NCBI GenBank assembly: GCA_035624215.1
Contig: DASPRY010000080.1
Coordinates: forward strand, 1-64,000
Direction: 5' to 3'
Source: JAFAGX01 sp035624215
Lineage (GTDB): Bacteria; Acidobacteriota; Terriglobia; Terriglobales; Acidobacteriaceae
DNA length: 64,000 bases
The notes beneath the pieces are model-generated. The model had not been told where the DNA came from and searched no databases. It was given only the letters and a program-made list of their open reading frames with translations. The stretch's first letter is position 1; every line of letters starts with the position of its first letter. Position numbers and translations under genes: made by a program. Below, piece by piece: positions 34,943 to 44,606 of the stretch.

Positions 34943-37900
34943 ATGGCAGGCAACCGCACTTTTGTCGATCACGACGCCTGTGGTGTGGGGTTCGTGGCGC
35001 AACTTGGAAGCACTGGTTCGCACGAGGTAGTGGAGCGTGCGCTCGAAGCGCTGCGCCGGCTGGGGCATCGCGGGGGAGTCGACGCCGACGGCCGTAGTGG
35101 TGATGGAGCAGGTCTACTTACGGCAATTCCGGAAGATTTTTTTCGCAATTGTGCGCAAGAGAGTGGGATTGCCTTACCCGCAGTGTTTGCGGTGGGGATG
35201 GTCTTTCTGCCGAGAGCGCATGCCTGTGATGCACAGAAGGCGATTGAGCAGCTGGCCAATGACCGTGGATTGGATTTTCTTGGATGGCGCGAGGTGCCGA
35301 CCGATTCCACGATCCTGGGCCCTCAAGCCTTGCGAACCCTACCCGTGATTCGACAGTGTTTCTTCACATCAAAACAGGACCGGGCAAAATTCGAATTCGA
35401 CTTATTTGGCTTGCGCAAGGAAGTAGAGTCGCAAGCGCCAGCCGGAACTTACTTTTGTTCGCTATCTTCCCGGACTGTGGTCTACAAAGGACTGCTCACT
35501 CCGGAACAGTTGTGCGCATTCTACCCCGATTTGGCAAATCCATCGTTTATTAGCCGGTTCGCGATTTTCCATCAGCGTTATTCGACCAATACACGGCCAA
35601 GCTGGTCCTTGGCGCAACCATTCCGCTTTGTGGCGCACAACGGCGAGATCAACACCATCAGTGCGAACCGGCGATGGCTACGCACGAAAGAACCCGGTCT
35701 ACGGCGGAAGCTGAACCTATCCTCGACTGCGCGACTGCTCGAAGAAGCGGTGAGTGATTCGGCGAGCTTCGACAACGCATTCGAAGTCTATCTTCGCCGA
35801 GGCTATGACTCGGTGTCGGCAATTTCATCCATGGTTCCACCCGCTTGGGAAAAGGACTCGAAACTACCTCAAGACCTACGGCGTTTCTTTGAGGTCCAGG
35901 CATACGAACAGGAACCTTGGGATGGTCCCGCGGCCTTAGTCTTTACCGACGGTGTGACGGTGGGCGCGAAATTGGACCGCAACGGCCTCAGGCCCCTGCG
36001 GTATACGAGGACTTCAGATGGACTCGTAATTGTTGCCTCAGAGGTGGGTATTGCCGACTTATCGGAGAAACAAGTAATCGGGCGTGAGCGGCTGGGACCG
36101 GGTGAAGTGCTGGTAGCCGATCCTATTTCTGGATCGTTTTGGGGGCCGCAAGAAAGTGTGGGTTCACGAAAATCGCGTCAGGTCGGCTTTCTACCCAAGC
36201 CGGCCATAATTACATCGACAGATCAGGCCGGCAGTGGCTCCGCTGTATCAGCTCAGCTTATGGCTGCTTTTGGCTGGAGCGAGGATCAATACCGATTTCT
36301 CTTCCGCCCGTTGGTCGAATCCGGGCAGGAAGCCATTTGGAGCATGGGAGATGATGCAGCGCCGGCGTTTTTGTCGGGCCTGCCGCGTACTCTTTGGGAC
36401 TACTGCAAGCAGCGCTTCGCTCAGGTGACAAACCCCCCGATTGATCCCCTACGTGAGAATCACGTGATGTCACTTAACGTATATCTCAACCGCTCAACAG
36501 TTCTGACCTCCCCGCTGATTGACATGGCCCAGTTGCAAGTGATTCGCAACAGACTGTCACCGGTTGAGGAGCTGGATTTCACGTTTCCGATTGCCGGTGC
36601 TGTTGATGGCGCCAGGCAAGCTTTCGATGCACTCGAAGCGCGCGTGCAAGCGATTGTGAACAAGAGAGCAGGCCTGGTGCTGCTCACCGATCGAACTATA
36701 AATGCTCAACGCACGCCCTTGCCTGCGCTGCTGGCGCTGGCTGCAGTTTGGAACCAAATGGTCAAAACCGGGACCTGGGATGTGCCGCTCATTGTCGAGA
36801 CTGGGCAGGTGATCGACACGCATCATGTCGCGCTGCTGATCGCAGCGGGAGCAAGTGCGGTGGTGCCCTACGTTGCCTTGCAACAAGCAGCCGTCCTGAA
36901 AGCAGATGGTGTAGCAAGGTACCGGACGGCAGTCGAAAAGGGTTTGCTGAAAGTGATGGCCCGGATGGGCATCTCAAATATTGCCAGCTACCGCAATAGC
37001 CAGCTGTTCGACACGATAGGTCTCGATCCGGATCTGTGTGAACGATTTTTCGAGGATGCCGGCTGCGTGCTCGGCGGAAAGGGACTCGACGAACTGTTGC
37101 AGGATTGTGTCACCCGTCACACAGCGGCATTCGCGAATGAGAATCACCATTTGACCGACCTGGGGCTGTACCGGTTCCGCCAAACTGGAGAACGCCATTC
37201 CACTTCTCCAGAAGTGGTGAGGCGAATGCATCGATTCATCGAGTCACCGAGTCAGGAAAACTTCAAAAACTTCACTGCCCTCGCGCAGGAGCGCGAGCCG
37301 GTTGCGATCCGCGATTTGCTGGAGATCCGCCCGGGCGTGCCTATCCCGCTGCATAAAGTCGAATCTGAAGCTTCGCTTTTGAGCCGTTTCAGCACCCAGG
37401 CCATGTCGCTGGGAGCGATCTCTCCGGAGGCGCATCGCACTCTGGCCATCGCTATGAACCGGTTGGGCGCTCGCAGCAATACCGGCGAAGGCGGTGAAGA
37501 TCCCGAGCTGTATTCCGGTGCGTTTGAGGCCAGCAACCGCGTGAAGCAGGTCGCTTCGGCGCGATTTGGTGTGACGCCGGAGTATCTGGTGCAGGCTGAA
37601 GAACTGGAAATCAAAATTGCACAAGGCGCAAAGCCCGGCGAAGGCGGCCAGCTGCCGGCAGGCAAAGTGACCTCGTACATCGCCCGACTCAGGCACGCCT
37701 CGCCGAACATGTCGCTGATCTCGCCACCTCCTCACCATGACGTCTATAGCATCGAAGATCTGGCAGAGTTGATCTACGATTTGCGGGCCATAAATCCGCG
37801 AGCGAGGATCGGCGTCAAGCTCGTGTCAAGCACCGGACTGGGAATCATCGCCTCCGGCGTGGCAAAGGCTGGCGCTGACGTAATCACCATCAGCGGTCAC

Positions 37901-39295
37901 GATGGCGGAACTGGCGCTTCCCCCCTGACTTCGGTCAAGAATACCGGCTTGCCATGGGAGATTGGGCTTCGTGATGCACATTGTTCCCTGGTCCATTGTG
38001 GGTTGCGCCGCCGAGTTCGACTGCGCGCAGATGGTGGCTTCAAATTCGGGCGTGATGTGATTATTGCAGCTTTGTTGGGAGCCGACGAATTTGGCTTTGG
38101 AACCGCTGCCCTGCTGGCCACAGGGTGCGTGATGGCGAGGCAATGTCATCTGAACACATGTCCGGTGGGCATCGCCTCTCAGGATGAGAAGCTCAGAGCG
38201 CGATTTCCCGGTAAGCCGGAGATGGTGGAGAACTATTTTCGCGCTCTGGCGGGTGAGGTTCGAGAATTGCTGGCCGATATGGGAGCACATTCCATCGACC
38301 ACATTGTGGGTGCTGTGGAACGGCTGCGGCCTGCAAATGACCAGGCCGCACGTTCTGTGAAAGAGATACTCGAGCCAATCACCATGCCAGAGCAGATTGG
38401 CTGCGTTAAGGAGCCGGACAACCGGCTGGCGAACGCAACCACTTGTACGCTGGATGAACTGCAGATACCGACACGTGGCTCGCATCGGTTCCCTATCACT
38501 ACCGCGGATCGTGCGATTGGCGCGCATTTGAGCGGCGAAATCCTGCGCCGAAGGAAACAATCCCAGATCATCGAATCGGCTGACTATGAGTTCATTGGGA
38601 CAGCCGGCCAGAGCTTTGGAGCTTTCCTGGTTCCCGGGGTCAATCTGACGCTGATGGGTGAGGCCAACGATTACGTCGGCAAAGGAATGTCAGGTGGCAG
38701 CATCGCAGTAATGGCTGGGGAAGAAGCGTGCCGCCGCGGTGATGTCCTGGCCGGCAACACGGTGCTTTACGGTGCAACCGGTGGAGAACTGTACGTCGCG
38801 GGGCGTGTGGGAGAGAGATTTGCAGTCCGCAACAGCGGCGCCTTGGCCGTGGTCGAGGGCGCTGGTCAACACGCGTGCGAGTATATGACCGCGGGTGTGG
38901 CCCTCATCCTGAGCCGTGTCGGGAATAATCTCGGCGCAGGTATGACCGGCGGCCTCGTCTATCTCTTAGACGATTTCTATCGGGATCATCTGTGCAATAG
39001 TCAGTCAGTTAAGGCTGTCCCTATCGAGGGCCAAGAGCAATTGTGGCTCCGCCGCGTGCTCCACCGTCACTTTGGCCTTACCGGTAGTGTGCGCACCGCA
39101 GAGTTGTTACGGCACACCCAAGTGTTGCCTTTCGTTCGCATTGAACCACTCTCTCCACCGTCCGCCGTCGCCGATGTTTGGGAACCCATATTGAGGTACT
39201 TCCCCCGCAGAAGGGCCGTCCCAACCTATTCTCGAGTCGAGGTGCCTGCGCCCCCGCATTACCGCCGACAGCGAATACGGCTTTGGAACCAATAA
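34943..39295 (+). CDS. gltB: Glutamate synthase large subunit
   Basis: GltB makes two glutamates from glutamine and 2-oxoglutarate. The 1450-residue protein has the N-terminal glutaminase domain with nucleophile Cys13 (DHDACGVGFVAQ, exposed after removal of a 12-residue propeptide). The central domain follows, then the FMN domain with TGEGGEDPELYSG and KPGEGGQLPAGKV, the 3Fe-4S motif TGCVMARQCHLNTCPVGIAS, and the C-terminal beta-helix domain (GEANDYVGKGMSGGSIAV). It is intact. No gltD small subunit lies next to it, so the partner is elsewhere or another donor supplies electrons. Confidence 0.95.
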   Translation: MAGNRTFVDHDACGVGFVAQLGSTGSHEVVERALEALRRLGHRGGVDADGRSGDGAGLLTAIPEDFFRNCAQESGIALPAVFAVGMVFLPRAHACDAQKAIEQLANDRGLDFLGWREVPTDSTILGPQALRTLPVIRQCFFTSKQDRAKFEFDLFGLRKEVESQAPAGTYFCSLSSRTVVYKGLLTPEQLCAFYPDLANPSFISRFAIFHQRYSTNTRPSWSLAQPFRFVAHNGEINTISANRRWLRTKEPGLRRKLNLSSTARLLEEAVSDSASFDNAFEVYLRRGYDSVSAISSMVPPAWEKDSKLPQDLRRFFEVQAYEQEPWDGPAALVFTDGVTVGAKLDRNGLRPLRYTRTSDGLVIVASEVGIADLSEKQVIGRERLGPGEVLVADPISGSFWGPQESVGSRKSRQVGFLPKPAIITSTDQAGSGSAVSAQLMAAFGWSEDQYRFLFRPLVESGQEAIWSMGDDAAPAFLSGLPRTLWDYCKQRFAQVTNPPIDPLRENHVMSLNVYLNRSTVLTSPLIDMAQLQVIRNRLSPVEELDFTFPIAGAVDGARQAFDALEARVQAIVNKRAGLVLLTDRTINAQRTPLPALLALAAVWNQMVKTGTWDVPLIVETGQVIDTHHVALLIAAGASAVVPYVALQQAAVLKADGVARYRTAVEKGLLKVMARMGISNIASYRNSQLFDTIGLDPDLCERFFEDAGCVLGGKGLDELLQDCVTRHTAAFANENHHLTDLGLYRFRQTGERHSTSPEVVRRMHRFIESPSQENFKNFTALAQEREPVAIRDLLEIRPGVPIPLHKVESEASLLSRFSTQAMSLGAISPEAHRTLAIAMNRLGARSNTGEGGEDPELYSGAFEASNRVKQVASARFGVTPEYLVQAEELEIKIAQGAKPGEGGQLPAGKVTSYIARLRHASPNMSLISPPPHHDVYSIEDLAELIYDLRAINPRARIGVKLVSSTGLGIIASGVAKAGADVITISGHDGGTGASPLTSVKNTGLPWEIGLRDAHCSLVHCGLRRRVRLRADGGFKFGRDVIIAALLGADEFGFGTAALLATGCVMARQCHLNTCPVGIASQDEKLRARFPGKPEMVENYFRALAGEVRELLADMGAHSIDHIVGAVERLRPANDQAARSVKEILEPITMPEQIGCVKEPDNRLANATTCTLDELQIPTRGSHRFPITTADRAIGAHLSGEILRRRKQSQIIESADYEFIGTAGQSFGAFLVPGVNLTLMGEANDYVGKGMSGGSIAVMAGEEACRRGDVLAGNTVLYGATGGELYVAGRVGERFAVRNSGALAVVEGAGQHACEYMTAGVALILSRVGNNLGAGMTGGLVYLLDDFYRDHLCNSQSVKAVPIEGQEQLWLRRVLHRHFGLTGSVRTAELLRHTQVLPFVRIEPLSPPSAVADVWEPILRYFPRRRAVPTYSRVEVPAPPHYRRQRIRLWNQ

Positions 39296-39441
39296 TCGTG
39301 TTCGCTGTCGATTGTCTGGTCTCTTCAGCCATCTAAGGCGCGGCATTGTCTCTCCAGTGACAACGGTTCTAGAATCGTGTTCGTGGGCGCACGAAGCACC
39401 GGGCTCCCAGGGCAAGCATCGCAAACGTTCTCAGGAGTGAT

Positions 39442-40791
39442 ATGGCGACGGAAACAGTAATGAAGAACACACCTGCGGCCATGACGGGCGAGGAGATGGT
39501 CGCGCTCGCGAGGAAACACACTCTCTACGAGTGGTCGGCGCAAGCGAAGGTCGATCCTATTCCGGTTGCGCGCGCCAAGGGAGTTTACTTCTGGACCCCA
39601 GAGGGAAAACGCTTCCTCGACTTCAACAGCCAGTTGATGAGCGTCAATATCGGGCATGGCGATGACCGCGTAATCAATGCAATTAGCGAACAAGCTGCGA
39701 CGCTTGCTTATGCGAATCCGTTCATGGCTACCGAAGTGCGCGCACGGCTGGGCGCAAAACTCGCCGAAATCACTCCCGGTGACATCGACACCTTCTTTTT
39801 CACTAATGGTGGTGCTGAAGCTAATGAAAATGCGATCAAGATTGCGCGCTTCGTCACCGGCCGGCAGAAGATACTGGCTCGGTATCGTTCCTATCACGGA
39901 GCTACAGCCGGCAGTATGACGCTTACCGGTGATCCCCGCCGCTGGGCGAACGAGCCGGGAATACCGGGAGTGGTTCACGTGCTCGATCCCTATCACGGTG
40001 TCGCGCGCGGTTGGGAAACTGCCAGCCAGTCGCTCGCCATGCTGGAAGAAATTATTCAGCTCGAAGGAGCGCACACCATTGCTGCGTTCATTCTTGAGCC
40101 TGTTACCGGAACTAACGGCGTTCTGGTGCCGCCGGATGGCTATCTGCAAGGTGTTAGAGAACTCTGCACAAAGCACGGCATCCTAATGATTGCGGATGAA
40201 GTGATGTCCGGCTTCGGCCGCACCGGTGAGTGGTTTGCAGTGGATCACTGGAAAGTCGTTCCCGATCTGATGACGATGGCGAAGGGCTTGACCAGCAGTT
40301 ATCTCCCGCTTGGTGCAGTGGGCATGCGGCAGTTCATTGCTCGGCATTTTCAGGACAAGGTCTTCTACGGCGGTCTTACCTACAACAGTCATCCCATGGG
40401 CTGCGCCGCGGCTCTGGCAACGATAAGCGTCTATGAAGAGGATCGCCTTATCGAAAACGCGAGAAAGATGGGAGCGGTGATGAAACAACTGCTCACCGAT
40501 TTGGCCGCTCGTCACCCTTCGGTCGGAGCGGTTCGCTCGATTGGCCTGTTTGGCGTTGTGGAACTGATTCGCAGTCGGCGCACTCGTGAGCCGCTTGCAC
40601 CCTTCAACGGCACTTCCGAGGAGATGACAGCAATCGGGAAATTTCTCCGCCAAGAAGGCCTTTACACTTTTGTGCGCTGGAATACCTTCTTTACTAATCC
40701 TCCCCTGTGCGTCACAGAGGAGCAGCTTCAAGAGGGCTTTACCATCATCGACCGTGCCCTGGAGATCGCGGACAGGGCAGTGCAAGATTAG
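39442..40791 (+). CDS. Class III aminotransferase, likely beta-alanine:pyruvate type
   Basis: A PLP-dependent omega-aminotransferase of 449 residues. Key motifs are FFFTNGGAEANENAIKIAR, RYRSYHGATAGSMTLTGDPR, ADEVMSGFGRTGEW and TMAKGLTSSYLPLGAV with the Schiff-base Lys. It resembles taurine- or beta-alanine-pyruvate transaminases. The dihydropyrimidinase (41747) and beta-ureidopropionase (55961) genes in the window make beta-alanine, the end product of uracil breakdown, a logical substrate. This is inference from context. It stands 146 bases after gltB, with its own probable promoter. Confidence 0.82.
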   Translation: MATETVMKNTPAAMTGEEMVALARKHTLYEWSAQAKVDPIPVARAKGVYFWTPEGKRFLDFNSQLMSVNIGHGDDRVINAISEQAATLAYANPFMATEVRARLGAKLAEITPGDIDTFFFTNGGAEANENAIKIARFVTGRQKILARYRSYHGATAGSMTLTGDPRRWANEPGIPGVVHVLDPYHGVARGWETASQSLAMLEEIIQLEGAHTIAAFILEPVTGTNGVLVPPDGYLQGVRELCTKHGILMIADEVMSGFGRTGEWFAVDHWKVVPDLMTMAKGLTSSYLPLGAVGMRQFIARHFQDKVFYGGLTYNSHPMGCAAALATISVYEEDRLIENARKMGAVMKQLLTDLAARHPSVGAVRSIGLFGVVELIRSRRTREPLAPFNGTSEEMTAIGKFLRQEGLYTFVRWNTFFTNPPLCVTEEQLQEGFTIIDRALEIADRAVQD

Positions 40792-40915
40792 TGGCTCACA
40801 ATCTGACAAAGCGGGTAACGGCAGGCTAGGCTTTCCTGACACACAGCGCTCGAGCCTCTGCCATTGGTATAATTCGTCCGCTTTCCAACTCACAACCTCC
40901 AGAAAGGGGAGACCC

Positions 40916-41678
40916 ATGAAGCGGAGTCACTTCGTGTCAGCTTTCTTGATTATTTTGTTCACGGTGTTCCGTGCTCGCTCAGGAAAAACCTGGAAACATC
41001 GCCGCTATCGAACTCCAGAAACCGAAGAATGGGATGGTGCCGCAGTACGAGGCTGGGCGCAAACAGAAGGCCGCCTGGCATAAACAACAGAATGACCCTC
41101 AACCGCTATTCGTATGGGAAATACTCACTGGCGAGTATACAGGAGACTACGTGGTGGGACGATTGGGCCAACATTGGGCCGATTTCGACAAACCCGCCAT
41201 TCCAGATGAGGCAGATTTGGCGGAATTCCAGAAAGTAGTAGGCAACTATGTGGACTCAGTCAACACTTTCTACTACGAATACCTGCCCAAGGTAAGTAAT
41301 CCAGGCGATGCCAAAATGCCGCATAAGTTTCACGAGTCCATTCATTTTTATGTGCGCTATGGAAAGGGATCGGACTTCCGCTCGGCCATAGATCGCATCC
41401 ACGAAGCGAGCGATAAGACGAAGTGGCCGGTCAATTACTATTGGTATGAGCTGGCGAGTGGTGGCCAGACAGGCGTCTACCTGCTGGTTCTTCCCCGCGA
41501 CAGTTGGGCAGATTTCGAAGAGAAGCCGGACGTGAAGCCGTTCCGCGATATGCTCAAAGAAGCCTTTGGACAAGCGGAGGCAGATTCCATCGTGGATCGG
41601 ATCGACGCTTCGGTGCAGAAGGAAACGAGCGACATTGTTCAATTCCGCCCTGACCTAAGCTATCTGCCCGGGAAGTAA
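40916..41678 (+). pseudogene. Secreted protein with frameshifted signal peptide
   Basis: A secreted protein of unknown function, frame-corrected length about 253 residues. The ATG at 40916 after AAGGGGAG starts a good signal peptide, MKRSHFVSAFLIILFTVF. The expected continuation VLAQEKPGNIAAIELQ is in the next frame, so there is one extra base near 40970 (or a two-base loss). The mature part is intact to 41678: QPLFVWEILTGEYTGDYVVG, SIHFYVRYGKGSDFRSAIDR, YYWYELASGGQTGVYLLVLP. Without correction the export signal is separated from the body. I recognise no known domain. Confidence 0.6.
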
Positions 41679-41688
41679 TGCGTGAGGC

Positions 41689-41717
41689 GCGGGCCCGTCG
41701 CCGGAAACGGGCCGCTT
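41689..41717. terminator. Hairpin terminator between convergent genes
   Basis: GCGGGCCCGT at 41689-41698 pairs with AACGGGCCGC at 41706-41715 with one bulged G, and is followed by TTTT. It lies just after the secreted-protein stop and before the end of the converging dihydropyrimidinase gene, so it could serve the plus-strand gene. Confidence 0.6.
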
Positions 41718-41746
41718 TTCTTCATACAACCCCAGATCTCGCAAAA

Positions 41747-43138
<1,392 letters not shown>

Positions 43139-43317
43139 TGCAAACCTCCGTGATCGCGCAGGTCATCCTAGCATTCCGACTAGACGCTAAGTCTCTCATG
43201 GACCCGGGCGTACCGACGAATCTGTACTCTACTGCTTCCCGCATTAGCACTAGATAGAAGCAACACATTCTGGCAAACCCGCAGGTCAAAATTGCCAAGT
43301 GTATCGCGGCAGGGCTT

Positions 43318-43833
43318 CTATAGTTGCGGTGGACGCGCAGCGGATGAGGTCGATGGGCGCGAGGCCGGTGGACTTGATGGAGAGGAAGTTGGGGCGTGTG
43401 AAGCGGACGACAGCGGGGCTTGTGAGTGCGCCGAGCGGGGAATTACGATTTTGCGACGCCCGAAAAAATGCGCATCCAGCGAAAATGCACCAGGGCCGAT
43501 TAGAGTGCACGACAGAGCCATAATGATGACATCGAAGCTGAGCAGATTACCATCGAGGAAATTCGAGCTGGCCTTCGGAAAGCGCAAAAGCGTAATGCCC
43601 AAGCCACTGAGGGCAGCGACAGTGCACGAAATCGGAGTCAGGAGACCCAAGAGGAGCCAACCGCCACTGCCGATCGCCAATAAGTAAAGGGCAAGTGTGG
43701 CAATTCCGCCGTCTCGCAGGCTGGCCAAAGCAGCCATGCTCTGGACGATGAGTGTTACGCCAGTCGCTACACGCAACAGCAGCAGCCCGAGGCCCGGCCA
43801 ACCGCCTGGAAACGTGGTATAGAGTCTTCGCAA
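43318..43833 (-). CDS. DoxX family membrane protein, low-complexity tail
   Basis: A second DoxX-like protein of 171 residues. It begins GGWPGLGLLLLRVATGVTLI and shows YLLAIGSGGWLLLGLLTPIS and FDVIIMALSCTLIGPGAFSLDAH. From about residue 133 the sequence becomes a Ser/Pro/Ala-rich tail (HSQAPLSSASHAPTSS) not seen in the family, where proteins normally stop near FFGRRKIV. The tail may come from a lost stop or a frame change. A perfect 16-base palindrome lies about 96 bases upstream. Role: presumed redox-linked membrane protein. Confidence 0.75.
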   Translation of the reverse strand: MRRLYTTFPGGWPGLGLLLLRVATGVTLIVQSMAALASLRDGGIATLALYLLAIGSGGWLLLGLLTPISCTVAALSGLGITLLRFPKASSNFLDGNLLSFDVIIMALSCTLIGPGAFSLDAHFFGRRKIVIPRSAHSQAPLSSASHAPTSSPSSPPASRPSTSSAARPPQL

Positions 43834-43928
43834 GTCCTTTCCCCGGATTCGGCTAGATCACCTAGCTCCGAGGAAAAGATTAGCAACAGCTATCGCGCAA
43901 CAAATCCCCAATGATCGGCATTCTGTCG

Positions 43929-43944
43929 TACCCCTATAGGGGTA
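43929..43944. promoter_or_regulatory. Perfect palindrome, candidate response-regulator operator
   Basis: TACCCCTATAGGGGTA is an uninterrupted 16-base inverted repeat. It lies between the stop of the NarL-type response regulator gene and the DoxX gene start, about 85-100 bases upstream of the latter. Dyad sites of this size are bound by dimeric LuxR/NarL-type regulators. The assignment to the adjacent regulator is inference. Confidence 0.5.
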
Positions 43945-43970
43945 TGGGCAGCGCAGCCCGGAGGTGTTAC

Positions 43971-44600
43971 TCACAAACGGATAATGCCGCGGCGTAGTGC
44001 AACTGTTACCGCTTGCGTGCGATCGTTGACCCCCAGTTTTTCGAAGATATGCTTGATGTGGGCCTTGACGGTGTCTTCTGAAATGAAGAGCTTTTCTGCG
44101 ATGTCCAGAGTGCGGCTGCCGGTGGCAATCAACTGCAGCACTTCGACTTCACGGGTTGTGATCGTTTCGTCGCTATAGTGCTCAGCCAGCCGGGCCGCTA
44201 TGGCTGGTGGGATGCGCTTTTTCCCCGCATGGACGTGGCGGATCGCCTCGACTACTTCTTTGGGAGGCATGCTCTTGAGCATGTAACCGAACGCTCCCGC
44301 CTTGAGCGCACGGTCGATCTCGACATCGCCTTCAGAAGTTGTGAGCATAATGAAACGTGCGTCCGGAAATTCCCGGAGAATTTCAGCCATGGCATCGATC
44401 CCGCTCATATCGGGGAGTCTGATATCCATCAGGACCACGTCAGGTTTATGCTCGCGAAAGCCTCGGATCGCGTCCTGAGCGGACGGCGCCTGACCCACGA
44501 CCACCATGTCGGGCTGGTTATTGATGAGCGTGGCAATTCCCTCGCGGAGCAAGGGATGGTCGTCAACGCAGAACACGCGGATACGGGTTTGGTCACTCAC
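43971..44600 (-). CDS. NarL/FixJ-type response regulator
   Basis: A 209-residue DNA-binding response regulator. The receiver domain has the acidic pair in RVFCVDDHPLLREG, the phospho-acceptor Asp in PDVVLMDIRLPDMSG, and the conserved Thr (MLTTSEGD) and Lys (YMLKSMPP). The C-terminal LuxR-type helix-turn-helix is TTREVEVLQLIATGSRTLDI followed by SEDTVKAHIKHIFEKLGVND. It starts 6 bases after the histidine kinase stop, so the two form a cognate pair. The kinase gene is broken, so this regulator may now lack its normal signal. A palindromic site lies just downstream of it. Confidence 0.93.
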   Translation of the reverse strand: MSDQTRIRVFCVDDHPLLREGIATLINNQPDMVVVGQAPSAQDAIRGFREHKPDVVLMDIRLPDMSGIDAMAEILREFPDARFIMLTTSEGDVEIDRALKAGAFGYMLKSMPPKEVVEAIRHVHAGKKRIPPAIAARLAEHYSDETITTREVEVLQLIATGSRTLDIAEKLFISEDTVKAHIKHIFEKLGVNDRTQAVTVALRRGIIRL

Positions 44601-44606
44601 TGGAGC

